Source: Echinarachnius parma
Taxonomy: Eukaryota > Echinodermata > Echinoidea > Clypeasteroida > Echinarachniidae
Assembly (NCBI GenBank): GCA_037951105.1
Contig: JBAMJV010003935.1
Coordinates: 302,001 to 366,000, forward strand
Direction: 5' to 3'
Length of the DNA stretch: 64,000 nt
Position numbers and translations under genes: made by a program. Position 1 is the first letter of the stretch; every line of letters begins with the position of its first letter. Below are positions 53,099 to 63,762 of the stretch, in pieces. Under the pieces are notes generated by a model that was not told the origin of the DNA, ran no database searches, and was given only the letters and a program-made list of their open reading frames with translations.

Positions 53099-54130
53099 AT
53101 ACCGTACTCTGTGAAGAAGTCTTTCTGATATGACATGGTCACGGAAAAGGTCCGTTATAACCACGAATTGTGAGTTTAAAATGAAATTGATGAAGATAAA
53201 TGGAATCCTCAGAATGTGAGGGTTAATTTATGATTGTTTCATTGAGATTACTGTAATTTACTTTTCCTAAGCCACCTTGAAAAAATCCAAAATTTTCGTG
53301 CGCGAAGTTGGGACACACCTTCATACATGCAAGCAATTTCTGACATGTCTAAAATCATTATAATCTAGCACTAGATCTATATCTAGTCTAGTAGTAGCTA
53401 TAAATAAACTAGCACTATATTAACACATGAGTCAGACTTGGGCTTGGCTTATTTTATTTTTTGTTTTTAACTTATCACTTCAATAATCACAAACACAAAA
53501 GTCTATATATGGGACCAAGGTGAAAATGGTAGGTCGAATTTTATGGACATTAATTGGTTTGGGATTTCCTTTAAATATTCATACAAAGCATTTTATTACT
53601 CTTAAAATTAATCTTAACCGATTGCACAACGTAAAATTCAGAATTAGATAGCAAAGTGATATCATAATCATAGTATTACCTTCTTAGTTCTTTTCTGTGT
53701 TAATTAGATTGGTGCTCTAGCGCCGTTTGTTGTAAGAAGTGTGGTTGCTAAATTCAGACCCATTTCACATTTATCGTTGTAATATTTGTGTTAATTTGAA
53801 AGATTTGATTTCTTATCGTACATCAGTGTGTTTCTCACTATTCAACTTAATACATTTTATCTCTTATAACAAATCGTATAGCAAAGATCGCGAATATTAT
53901 TAACAAATTAACACCAAACATTCAAGTTTCAGGTATTTTAGTCTGAACTAAGACTACAAGAAATACAATTATGTTCATACTGATTTCCGAGGGTTCTAAA
54001 TTGGCAACATTGACGCGGGTTTGTTTGTATCGGCGTTTGGCCAACTGGACGGTATACCTTACAAAATCACGAAATATCACCTGAATCAAGGCATTTTGTA
54101 TCAAGTAATTGGAGGATTTGAAGAGACAAT
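53099..54130 (+). other. SNRPD3 upstream region
   Basis: The 5' flank of SNRPD3. A TATATATGGGACC at about 53502 is the only TATA-like string I noticed, but it is 620 bp from the start codon, so its role is doubtful. GC content rises at 54005-54060. No firm promoter call. Confidence 0.4.
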
Positions 54131-54440
54131 ATGTCTATTGGAGTGCCTATAAAGGTTCTGCATGAAGCAGAAGGACATATCATCACTTGTGAGACAAATA
54201 CTGGGGAGGTGTACAGAGGAAAACTCATCGAAGCCGAAGATAACATGAACTGCCAGATGATGCATATTACAGTTACATACAGAGACGGTCGAGTAGCTCA
54301 ATTAGAACATGTTTATATCAGAGGCAGTAAAATAAGATTCTTCATACTTCCTGACATGTTGAAGAATGCTCCCATGTTCACGAAAGCTGGATCGAAGGGC
54401 GCTGCTGGTCGTGGGAAATCTGCAATTTTAAGGGCACAAG
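54131..54440 (+). CDS. SNRPD3: SNRPD3 coding exon 1 (Sm fold)
   Basis: ATG at 54131, 310 nt, leaves one base before GTAACG. It contains the entire Sm fold and the first residues of the tail ([15 protein letters not shown]). Confidence 0.97.
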
Positions 54441-55102
54441 GTAACGTAAAAATCTAAAATAACATGCATAATACATTGAACATTTTTGTGATGGTTTATC
54501 CGGTCACGAAAGCTGAAATTTTATTTTGAAATCTGCTGTTGCATTTATCTTCATTGTCAAAGCCAAAACCTTGTATATAACTTATAAGTGTATTGTTTTT
54601 TATTTAGGACACAAATATGCAAAATATGTCTGCACCTTTTAGCTTTTCCATGTTGACGTTGTGCTGAACAAAATCTGGCAAAAGAACGTTCACGGTTGAG
54701 TGAGTAGAACTAGTAAAAAAGTCCATGAAAACAAGACTCGGAGGTGAAAGTTTGTTATAATTGAAGATAAAAAGGGGATGAATTAATGTTGCATCCCTCC
54801 ATAAATTAATAAATAATCAAAATGAGGCATTTTCTTCTGAAACCCCATACAAACAAAGAACGGATGCTCGACTGCAATTGCAAAACCAATCGCAATATCC
54901 ATAATTCTTTTTGTCCGGTCGTGGCCATGTCCTTTCAAAGCATTTCAAATTTTTAGTTTTTAATTATCTTGCCCAGGCATATAACCTTTCTGTTTTTCTT
55001 ATTTCTACAGTTGCGGCAGGAGGCAGAGGAGGACGGGGAGGACGAGGCGGTGGCAGGGGAGAGGGCCGTGGAAGGGGCAACGTCTTCCAGAGGAGAAGAT
55101 GA
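54131..55102 (+). CDS. SNRPD3: SmD3 core spliceosomal protein, complete, 2 coding exons
   Basis: Exons 54131-54440 and 55011-55102 (GTAACG donor, TTTCTACAG acceptor) join to 402 nt: 133 residues plus stop (human 126). SmD3 is one of seven Sm proteins forming the ring on U1, U2, U4 and U5 snRNAs. Sm1 covers about residues 5-45 ([37 protein letters not shown]) and Sm2 about 52-76 ([20 protein letters not shown]). The tail is an RG-rich segment ([20 protein letters not shown]), the sort of sequence symmetrically dimethylated by PRMT5 before SMN-dependent assembly, ending NVFQRRR. The start [10 protein letters not shown] matches vertebrate SmD3. Confidence 0.98.
55011..55102 (+). CDS. SNRPD3: SNRPD3 coding exon 2 (RG tail)
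   Basis: Acceptor TTATTTCTACAG, 92 nt, stop TGA at 55100-55102. Encodes [20 protein letters not shown] onwards to NVFQRRR, almost pure RG repeats. Confidence 0.96.
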
Positions 55103-55229
55103 TTCTTCACAGCTGATTAATGTACTTCAAGCTTTTGTACTTGTTCAGTCCAGTTTTACGTTTTGACATTGTCCAATTATTATTTTCTTTGAATTGTTAT
55201 ATGCACAGTAAGCACAATGATCAATACAA

Positions 55230-55235
55230 AATAAA
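55230..55235 (+). terminator. Candidate SNRPD3 polyadenylation signal
   Basis: AATAAA 128 bp after the stop, in an otherwise AT-rich 3' flank. Another AATAAA occurs near 55524. Confidence 0.5.
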
Positions 55236-56988
55236 AATATCTCTCGATCACCTATTTGTTGATTTGAAAAATGACTCATTTCAGTGTACCCAGAAAAGGA
55301 GTCCGTTCAAATCAATATTGGTAATTAAACAATTACAAATCCAATCATTGAACTGGATCTGTGCCAATTTCAAGAAAAGATTTTAAGTATAATGCTGAAG
55401 GTGAAGGGGATCGGTGCTGAAACAATTTGAAAGACTGCTAGAAGTTTGTAGTATTCACTTTATCCTAGCTTCATTTATGAATGCAGCAAGAATCTTAGTA
55501 AAATCATCTTGATACATAGCCAAGAATAAAGCAGGACTTTCAAAATTTTGGGAATTATCTTTTATTCCCTGTCTGTGAACATCTACAGCTGGAGCAAAAT
55601 CCAATGATGAAAAACTGGACAGAACAGATTGGAAACTTTTTTATTCCAAGTTTTGTTTCATGTAAATATGAATAAGAAGAGAAGCATTCGCTCTTAGGAG
55701 AGAATTTAAACATGCAAGCATACATACATCATGTAAGCAGTATTTAGCACAGCATTTTACTGTTGAGGAATTGTGAAGCAAAAATGTTTGCCTTAAACTT
55801 CTATGATAGTCCAATGCTGTACTGCTATAACGTAAATGCCACATTCTGCTACGATTCATTCTAAACTAGTGTTACATGTACCTATTGAAAGACAGGCTGC
55901 AAAATAATTTGATGTCTTTTTATGTCTCCGCAACGAAGTGGCTGGAGGCATTATTTGTATTGTTTTAATTGGTACACACAAAATGAATCAATTGTTAAAG
56001 CTCATGGAAATTTAAAGTATTACTTACATGACCTTGAACCTGTTACAGCAAGAGCTGCAATTGATTGTATAATTCTACAGTAAGTAAAAAAATATGCACA
56101 TTTTAATCAATCAGATTTGTGCATTTACTTTAGTTACATGATCCGCCTAGCAATAAATTGCAAATCTTTGCACAACAGGGCCCAGGACTAGTATTATAGT
56201 AATAGGCTTGCTTCTTGTAATGAATGAAACCTATCGTGGAAAAACTTCAGCCAGATTTATGCATTTTTAATTTTGATAATGTACCCTTGATTAGTTATGA
56301 TTTATATTATGTTCAGAAAGAAGTGACTTTGGATACCTGTATAGGAATGCATTCCAAAGGAAAGTGTACATTCTGTAAATAGACTTGTATAGGCCCCGAT
56401 ATCCACCCAAAACAGTTGACAAGTGTCAAGTTGGGTTCTTTTTTATATAAAAATCATAGTTTCAAAGTCTCCCATCGATCATAAAGGCAAATTAATTCAT
56501 GACGATCAAGGAAGACAATGGCTTTGCTTTAATATTTCAACAGGATTTAAGATAAATTAAAACACTTCTTTACATTCGTTTGTGTACCATTTTTATGTAG
56601 CAGAATGGTAGAATCATTAGAACAATCTGTACATGTACATCTTACTATCTTGTGTACTCTCTATGTAAATTTGTTTACCAGTTTTTGTAGATATTAAACA
56701 ACAAATCATTCATCTGCCATCCCAGATTGCTCAGTTTGTCATTTGTCTTGTTCATGTGTGACCTTACCAGGTAGCTTCTGATTCTACATTATCTTCATAC
56801 AAGCAAAATAAGAAATATCTAGAAACATGTATGTTGCACAATAAACAACAAGTTGTCTTACGACCAAGTTACTAGATCCCTTTAATGTACATGTACTATG
56901 TGTTATCTGAAATTGTTCAGATAAGTTGGAAGAGGGCAAGTAGAATAACTGCAAGTAATGATTAAAAATGCCTGTCGTGTGTGCTGTA
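55236..56988. other. Intergenic between SNRPD3 and ASL, minor repeat pieces
   Basis: Holds a 40-bp fragment (55919-55958, CTCCGCAACGAAGTGG, GGAGGCATTA) of the TGCCTCCG repeat found whole at 60976-61450, a solo MITE end (GTTACTAGATCCCTTTAA, 56867-56885), and a GCAATTGATTG-type MITE piece (56050-56183). No gene was seen. Confidence 0.5.
56050..56183. repeat. Worn copy of the TTGCAATCGATTG MITE family
   Basis: GAGCTGCAATTGATTGTA, TTTTAATCAATCAGATTTGTGC, CAATAAATTGCAAATC and CAACAGGGCCC follow the order of the complete element at 34482-34648. Confidence 0.65.
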
Positions 56989-56990
56989 TA

Positions 56991-57133
56991 CAGTGGAACC
57001 TTGTTGTTTTTTGCCATGAAAATTGCCTTGTATTCCAGGGTAAAAACAAAACAAATACAAAGAGCATGGACCACCATTGCCCTGTCGCTAGATGTTTTGT
57101 TAAATCAGAGCTCTTTATAAAGAGGTTCCACTG
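56991..57133. repeat. Complete pogo-like MITE, 143 bp
   Basis: CAGTGGAACCTTGTTG at the left and AAAGAGGTTCCACTG at the right, flanked by TA on both sides. Internal TGAAAATTGCCTTGTATTCC matches the interior of the larger element at 32765. Non-autonomous. Confidence 0.85.
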
Positions 57134-57304
57134 TAATACTAAATGTGCTAGTGTTCAAGTACATACTGTACATCAATCTTGCTCGTGAGTTAAAGATGCT
57201 AGCCTGTACTTCACACAAACGCATTTGACAAAAAAAGTAAACAAAGGATAAAACATTTGGTGATTAGGTGGGTTTTATTGTGGAGACTCTAAAAACGAAT
57301 TCAT

Positions 57305-57422
57305 GTACAGTAGAAGCTGAAAATGATCCGGTACATCTAGTTATATTGGCAGATTAAACAATTTGAACAGCAAACGTATCTCCGTTTTGTCATAACCGAG
57401 CTCTTTATAACAAGGTTCCACT
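57305..57422. repeat. Second pogo-like MITE, worn left end
   Basis: Left CAGTAGAAGCTGAAAATG and right TCTTTATAACAAGGTTCCACTG, TA-flanked, 118 bp. It shares GAGCTCTTTATAA with its neighbour at 56991-57133. Confidence 0.7.
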
Positions 57423-58541
57423 GTAGTAGAGATGCTAGTCTGAGAAACAAATAAATCTGGAAGTTTATCATGTGATTCACACACAAATGCAGACAAGCTA
57501 ACCAAAAATAGCCAAAATAGAGTTGCAATTTACACAACGACACACATTTACTAGATGTGTTAACATTTTGGTGTGCATTTTAATTATCTCCATTTTAATA
57601 CATCGAAGCAAAAGTACTGAGCACCGCAATTCCACTAAAATTAAAAATAATCAACCATGATCAATCCACATTCCTCCGTAAAATACACAAGTTTAAAGCT
57701 AAAATGTTAACTTGAACATTTCAAACATTTAGTTCAAATATGTTCATTTGCTGTTTTCAAGAAGTGATAACTGTTTCGGTTTTCATGGGCTTTAATGCCA
57801 TGAGAACCATTCGTCTGCTAAACATGAGGATTGAGGAGGTACACGTGCCGTCCCACATCCTCCCTTTGGGTTAGGGTTAAAGTGATCCATTAACTTTTTA
57901 AAATTCAAACAAAATCACTTGGAGCTCTCACATTCCTCTAGTACGTTATTGTTTGGCTTATGATAATAAGACAAAAAATAGGTTTAGATTTTTTCAATGG
58001 GAAAGATAACATCATGCTTTAATTATTTCTTTTTCACTAAGTAAAGATTGTTCTTTGTCATATACCAATGTTACTGGTATATGACTGAATCTCAAATATT
58101 ACTTTTGCTCCCTCCCTCCCCCCCCCCCCAAAAAAAACAAAAAAACAAAAACAAACAAACAAACCACACACAATACTGTTGCACAAAACGTTATGCTTGA
58201 TCTTATCAAGTGTACACACAAAAAAACGTAATATATTTACCCCGAGCTAACATATACTCAAGTATGTATCTCAACATTGATTTAAGGTATTCTGTTTCCA
58301 CAATGTGGAAAAGATGAACTATGTATGTATATATTGTCTCAACATAATTCTTTAACTAAATCATTACAAACATTATTAACAGGCGCATCAAAATCACCAA
58401 TTAGAAAATAAATGTATTGCACAGTTTATCATGGAAACACATTGAACATCACTGCAAAATCTGTGCTATTTCAAATTCTAATGCTTCCTTTATTATAAAT
58501 GCCTCCAAGACGCAAACATTTTCTGCACATTACTATTTATC
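57423..58541. other. Intergenic, nothing recognised
   Basis: AT-rich with a C run and A-rich stretch at 58120-58160. No gene, RNA or element end could be supported. Confidence 0.5.
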
Positions 58542-58901
58542 TTAAAGGGTACAACCACCCAAAAATAATATTCTTATAGAAAAAAAGGTAACATTTTGAG
58601 AAGTCCATTCCATCAAAAAGTTCAGAAAAAATATATAATTGGAAAAAAGCATCACCATACTACAACATGTGTTCAGGGGTCTGCATACGAAGACTACCTT
58701 TAACGCATCGGCAGTGATTGTATTGTCTCCAAATGTGCGCGTACGGTACCATGAAATAATAATGGTTCCGTAAGTGGTGGTAATTAATTGCATTATTTAT
58801 TAATTACACAACCCTTTGTAAAATGTTGGGCATCTATTTTATATCACACAAAGGTACCAAAACATATAATTATGTGTTCTTTGCCTGGTGGTCCCCTTTA
58901 A
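58542..58901. repeat. MITE with TTAAAGGGTACAACCACC ends
   Basis: Left TTAAAGGGTACAACCACCC and right GGTGGTCCCCTTTAA bound 360 bp. The inverted match is good for about 8 bp at the tip and partial further in. Non-coding. It shares its tip with three other families in this window. Confidence 0.65.
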
Positions 58902-60062
58902 ATTCTCGTAAGAGTAACCAAGTTTTTTTAAATGTACAAGTTCTGTACAATACAATAGTTCTTGGCAAATATTCTAGATAAAATAATATTCCTGGCTTCC
59001 GACAAGATGCAAAATGGAATGTTAATTCTGCTTCTGGTTAACTTAGAACATATACTGGTACATACAACACAATATAAAGAAGTTTTTTAACAACTCAACA
59101 TGCGATTACCACAATAAAGACATATTTGTAGATTTATTCACATAATAAATATATTTCAGTCTTTCAGACTTACTTTTGTCTAATGTACTACATTTGAAGT
59201 AAATGTATTTACTCACCAAACCTCACAAACACAAGGTGGAAGCAAAACATAAATATTAGGCAATTCAACCAAAATGGTTTGACCACAAAACAAGGTGAAT
59301 TTGCCTAAATATACCACATAGGTGTTCTAGAAAACTTTGGGACCTCTTGCCATTTCTACTTTGCACCTTCTTATTTCTTGACAATTTGTACTCAAATGTG
59401 TACCAATTATTCCTCTCTTAAAATTCCAAAACCAGTTTCATATAATTAGGGTTTCCTAGTCGAAATAATTTTTTCATCCAGTGATCAATTACTATCTTTA
59501 CTCAAATGTGTACCGATTATTCCTCTCAGCTGCTCTTGTCCATAGAGATAATACAATCAAATATGTACTGATTATTCCAATCATTGTGCCATTTACTTTT
59601 GCTCCATACTATCTCACACGTTTGCAGCATCTCATATTTCATTGATTTACTGGTCAAACTACTGCGCTAGAAGGATACACTGGTCAATATACATTTGTTT
59701 AGATATTTGAGCCAGTGGTCAAGCTATTTAAAAATACAATATGAACAGAGAAATTAACTTCACTTGTAAGATTTAGGCCTAGTGGTCAAATTGATACAAG
59801 ACTAGACATATTTAAACATTTGTGTGATAAAGCAGTCAAATTGATTCACAAGTAAGACAAACTGATCAAGATGAGTTTGCATGGATGCAAGGACTAGTCT
59901 AGAGTGACTTGAGCCACTGGTCAAGTTGGTCGACCTGTTGCAGGACACACTGCTTGCTGGTCCTTTGACTGGTGTACTGCTTAACATTGTTTGACACATT
60001 TGCTACATCTGATTGTTGATGGATTTACTGGTCAAACTAATGTGCTAGTAGGATACACTGGC
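58902..60062 (-). other. ASL 3' flank with a tandemly repeated segment
   Basis: Downstream of the ASL stop. A unit with TTACTGGTCAAACTA-TG/CGCTAG and GGATACACTGG occurs at about 59645-59700 and again at about 60020-60062, and a decayed copy of the last ASL exon lies at 59906-60004, so a segment of about 370 bp including the exon was duplicated. Two short TCAAATGTGTACC-ATTATTCCTCTC repeats also occur (59393 and 59500). Confidence 0.6.
59906..60004 (-). pseudogene. Decayed copy of the last ASL exon
   Basis: The plus strand reads GAGCCACTGGTCAAGTTGGT, CGACCTGTTGCAGGACACAC, TGCTTGCTGGTCC, closely matching the complement of the real last exon (60063-60204). It is truncated at its 5' side and the reading frame is not maintained. 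It lies directly downstream of the true exon. Confidence 0.85.
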
Positions 60063-60204
60063 CTAGATGAAATACTTGAGCCACTGGTCAAGTTGGTCAG
60101 CCTGTTGCATGACGCACTGCTTGCTGGTGCCTCCCTCGCTGGTGTACTGCTCTACACTGTTCTCATAGTTCCACACGTTGGCAACATCTGCCTCAAAGAG
60201 CGAG
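60063..60204 (-). CDS. ASL: ASL last exon
   Basis: Acceptor CACGTTTCAG, 142 nt, enters after two bases, stop TAG at 60065-60063. Encodes (N)[20 protein letters not shown] onwards to [11 protein letters not shown]. Confidence 0.95.
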
Positions 60205-63200
60205 CTGAAACGTGGGAGAGGAAAAGGGAAAATTATAGGAATAAGTAATCTACACATTCACATTTGATACAACATTGCATGGCTCGACACTAGCACTTGC
60301 CCGCGGCAAGTAAATTGGTGTCGGGCAAGTAAAAAGTTTGCTTGCCCGATCGGGCAACTAAATAATTGTTCAACTACAAGAGAACAATGTCATTTCACAT
60401 GTGTTAATCTCATCTAGAAGTAAAAGGGCAAGTAAATTTTATAATGGGGCAAGTAAAATGTTAAAATGTGATTTTAATTGCCCAAATGGGCTAGTACAGA
60501 AAAAAAAAAAGTTAGTGTGGAGGGTAATAGCCAAGAATCTCTGGGGTTTCCAGCCCCCTCCCAACCTGGAAAGAATGAAAATCACATACATGTATAAATA
60601 ACAATGTCAACTTCAAGATTGGTTTTCGTAGCCATCCTATTTCTGTATATTTGTTTTCATGATTATTTCTATGATTGATACAAGCATATTGTAATATATA
60701 TTTTAACCCCTTGACTTCGGGAACCGGGTGGGTTATCTATGTCTATGGGGATTTCCGAAAATCAAAGGGAACGGGTTAAATTAATAAACCGAACTAAACT
60801 ATAAAAAAAAAAATAGATCCAAACAAGAACAAGAATGATGGGCCTTACATTTTGGAACCTCACAAAGTTTTGAGGTAAAACATATTTGTATTACTGAACT
60901 GAAAAAAGAAATAAGCAAACTATAACAAGGATGATGGGCCCAAAACATTTCAGATTCCTCACAGAATCATGAGGTAACTAGATGCCTCCGCCATTACGCG
61001 ATTTATTTATATCAATCCCAAATCAACATGTACACTGAATTAATTCTGTCAACTCAATTTTGATGGTACTCTGTCTTTTAGATCTTGACGTATCACAATT
61101 ATGAGCTATAAGTGACCTTGACCTTTGACCTCATGACCCCAAAATCTAATCAGATCATCGGCCCCCCAAGATACATACATGTACCAAGCTTGGTCAGAAT
61201 CCGTCGATCCGTTCTTGAGATAACGCGATCACGAGCTATTTTTGCATATATAATGAGCTCTGTGACCTTTGACCTCATGACCCCAAAATCTAATCAGATC
61301 ATCAGCCCCCCAAGATACATACATGTACCAAGTTTGGTCAGAATCCGTCAATCCATTCTTAAGATAACGCGATAACGAGAACGGGACGTACGGACGGACG
61401 GACAACCCGAAAACATAATGCCTCCGGCAACTTCGTTACGGAGGCATAACAAATATTTGTCTTTGTATCCAATATTAAGAAGAGGAAGTTTGTCATCCTT
61501 ACTTGATTGCTTTGAGGTCTTCCAGGGCGAGGTCGGAGAGGGAGCAGTTGTTCTTCTCTGCCAGGGACACACACTCCCCTGATACACCGTGCGCATCACG
61601 GAATGGCATCTGTACAGGAACAAAAGAGGAAGGACGTATAACGTACATGTACATTGACTTGTACTTTAGCACTAGCCTTATGGCTCTGGGCAAGTAAAAT
61701 TTATCACAAGTGGAATGATAATCCATGAACTGCAACTAGATTTTCAAAATGACAATGACACGGGGACACACTCCCCTGATACACCGTGCACATCACGGAA
61801 TGGCATCTGTACAGGAACACAAGAGGGTAGCATAAGAAAGTGACAAAATGTTTTATTAGGGATAACAGTCATGCAAGTGGGATATTGCCAATTAAAGTAA
61901 CATTTTATCAGACAACTAGATTTTCAAAGTGACAATGACAGAATGAGAAAAATAATTAAATTTCTTAATGTCAGCCCATCCATAACTGCAATGTTAGAAA
62001 GATAAAATAGGATAATATACATTGGCTGCAGCTTATATCTACAATGAAAATGGGCATACCAGTTATTATGACCATTTACACGATATACAGGGTGGCCAAA
62101 AAAAACGGAATGGGGCACTTCCAAAAATATAGTAACAAAATGTGTAGGCATAGGTCCATCAGAAAGGGTGTCTTTTCCAAGAAAGTTATTTTGGTCGTGT
62201 AGTTTTGTTTTAGGGTGCTGTGAGTGACACCATGTCAGGTTCCCATTTTTGTACATTTTTACCAAGTCAGTGCCTGATAAATCGCACTTACTGCCCGTCA
62301 TAGCATCGAACAACGAGCAATATGCGCGCCATTGTTAGTGTGCATTCAGCTGTATGCCCAGGGAATAGGCATAGTTGTTCGATTCTAAGACGGGCAGGAA
62401 GTGCGATTTATCAGGCAATGACTTTGTAAAAATTGACAAAAAGGGATCCTGACATAGTCTCACTTAAAGGGATAAGTGAGTTTTGGTAAAGAGAGTACAG
62501 TTTTGGTCAAACTGAATTTTAGTAACCAAAACCTGCACAATTACGTTACAAACTAATAGTTATAACTCCACCATGCTCGAAAGGAATGAACAATTACAAA
62601 TGACTAAGTAAAATGCCTATTGTTATTAAAAAAGAGCCGATAAAACACAAGAGGGCGCTCTATAAAAACTAATTGGATTTAACCATTTAAAATAAAATAT
62701 TGTGCTGTGACGTTTTGTTGAAATAGTGATTAGATAGAGAGCTAATCAACAACTATCTAAAAAACGCTTTGTAAATTTTTGAAAAAAGGAAGTATTTTTA
62801 AAAACATTTTTAATGGCTGGTTCAAAGTTATCAAATAATTGTGGGGCCCCACAATTATTGCAAAGTGTTATGTTTATGGACATTTCAGCAATTTCTGAAC
62901 CGATTTTGATCAAATAAAGTTTATTTTGTCATTAAAATTGTATGCTCTTTAAAATTTGACACTCACTTTTTCATTATCTCACAAAAAAATTATTTGTGTA
63001 GCGCCCTCAATACCAAAACTCAACTATCCCTTTAAGACGTCCTAAAACAAAAACTACTCGTCCAAAATCACTGTTCTTGGTACCGTTTTCATTGGAAAAG
63101 ACACCCTTTCCAAGGACATAAACATTTTGTAACTATATTTTGGAAAGTGCCCTGTTCCATTCTTTTTGGGCCACCCTGTGTATTCCTTGAACATACAGTG

Positions 63201-63674
63201 TACATAGGGCCAACTACAAAGTACGTATGCACAAGAGGGGGAGGGGTTCACGCTGATGCGTACACTGTATTCAACCACGTGCAAAAAAAGTGTGTACAGG
63301 GGGGGAGGGGGGGTCAATTTCAGACAAAAAATTGCGTACATACTTTGTAGATGGCCCCCATAGACAATGCATGCGCTAGCGTGTCAAAAGAGCCTGCTAG
63401 CCATGCACTGCCTACCACAAACAACAGTATGGAAACGGGTATGGCAGTAGGTCCTGTTGCAGGCATATGCTGCAGATGTAGAAGGGTCAACAAAAAATAT
63501 TACAAATAGAGAAGTTTCATGATCAAAGAACCAGACTACGTCCATCTCTTACCCCTTTCCTGACTAGGTAGTAAGCCAGGTCAGTTGCCAGCATGTCAGC
63601 ACTGAGGGCAGCAGACATGGTCTCGGGATAGATGGTCAAGGTGGAGATGACCCCTGTGGCTACCTGCAGCACAC
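60063..63674 (-). CDS. ASL: Argininosuccinate lyase, last three exons (5' part outside window)
   Basis: Exons 63674-63553, 61609-61503 and 60204-60063 join in phase to the C-terminal about 123 residues. ASL cleaves argininosuccinate to arginine and fumarate in the urea cycle and arginine synthesis, as a cytosolic homotetramer. Seen: [49 protein letters not shown], then [20 protein letters not shown] and a stop. Human ASL reads [39 protein letters not shown] and DYGHSVEQYGALGG. The catalytic signature and active-site residues are in exons beyond the right edge. MITEs and exon echoes lie in the introns. Confidence 0.97.
60713..60779. repeat. Tiny MITE-like repeat, TAACCC ends, copy 2
   Basis: Reverse-orientation counterpart of 20353-20430. 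It shares CCGGGTGGGTTAT, TATGGGGATT and GGGAACGGGTTA. In the last ASL intron. Confidence 0.6.
60976..61450. repeat. TGCCTCCG repeat with two DR1-like motifs
   Basis: The ends ATGCCTCCG... and ...CGGAGGCAT are short inverted repeats. The body holds two tandem units of about 145 bp (TGACCTTTGACCTCATGACC, AATCTAATCAGATCATC, CAAGATACATACATGTACC, GATAACGCGAT). It ends in GGACGGACGGACAACCCG and CATAATGCCTCCGGC. TGACCTTTGACCT (61119-61131 and 61263-61275) is the complement of a perfect DR1 nuclear-receptor element. A fragment also occurs at 55919-55958. In the last ASL intron. Confidence 0.8.
61503..61609 (-). CDS. ASL: ASL penultimate exon
   Basis: Acceptor TCCTGTACAG, donor GTAAGG, 107 nt, enters in phase 0 and leaves two bases. 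Encodes [20 protein letters not shown] onwards to LEDLKAI. Confidence 0.96.
61763..61806 (-). pseudogene. Echo of the ASL penultimate exon start
   Basis: With the same acceptor TTCCTGTACAG it reads [14 protein letters not shown] and then diverges after about 44 nt. It lies 150 bp upstream (in transcription) of the real exon and has no donor. Confidence 0.88.
62087..63180. mobile_element. ACAGGGTGGCC foldback element with nested MITE
   Basis: Left TACAGGGTGGCCAAAAAAA and right TTTTGGGCCACCCTGTG invert, with TA just outside. Sub-terminal GGAATGGGGCACTTCCAAAA / TGGAAAGTGCCCTGTTCC and AAAGGGTGTCTTTTCCAA / GGAAAAGACACCCTTTCC also invert. An inner hairpin has arms TGATAAATCGCACTTACTGC and the complement near 62395. 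The MITE at 62464-63035 interrupts it. No transposase. Confidence 0.82.
62464..63035. repeat. MITE, TTAAAGGGATAGTTGA family, copy 3 (nested)
   Basis: Left TTAAAGGGATAAGTGAG, right CTCAACTATCCCTTTAA, 572 bp. It aligns with copies at 832 and 21666. It lies inside the ACAGGGTGGCC element and is therefore younger than that insertion. Confidence 0.88.
63553..63674 (-). CDS. ASL: ASL antepenultimate exon
   Basis: Acceptor CTCATTTGCAG, donor GTAAGA, 122 nt, enters after one base and leaves in phase 0. Encodes [20 protein letters not shown] onwards to [13 protein letters not shown], nearly identical to vertebrate ASL. Confidence 0.96.
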
Positions 63675-63762
63675 CTGCAAATGAGAGGTCAACAGGAAAA
63701 AATACAATTCAATCAAATATAATATACCCAAATAATGTAACTATCTCAATTAACCTGTTCAG

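Noticed and set aside
61348-61735. Longer ORFs around the ASL penultimate exon
   Set aside because: Only 61503-61609 matches ASL with consensus splice sites; the rest is intron and repeat sequence read through.
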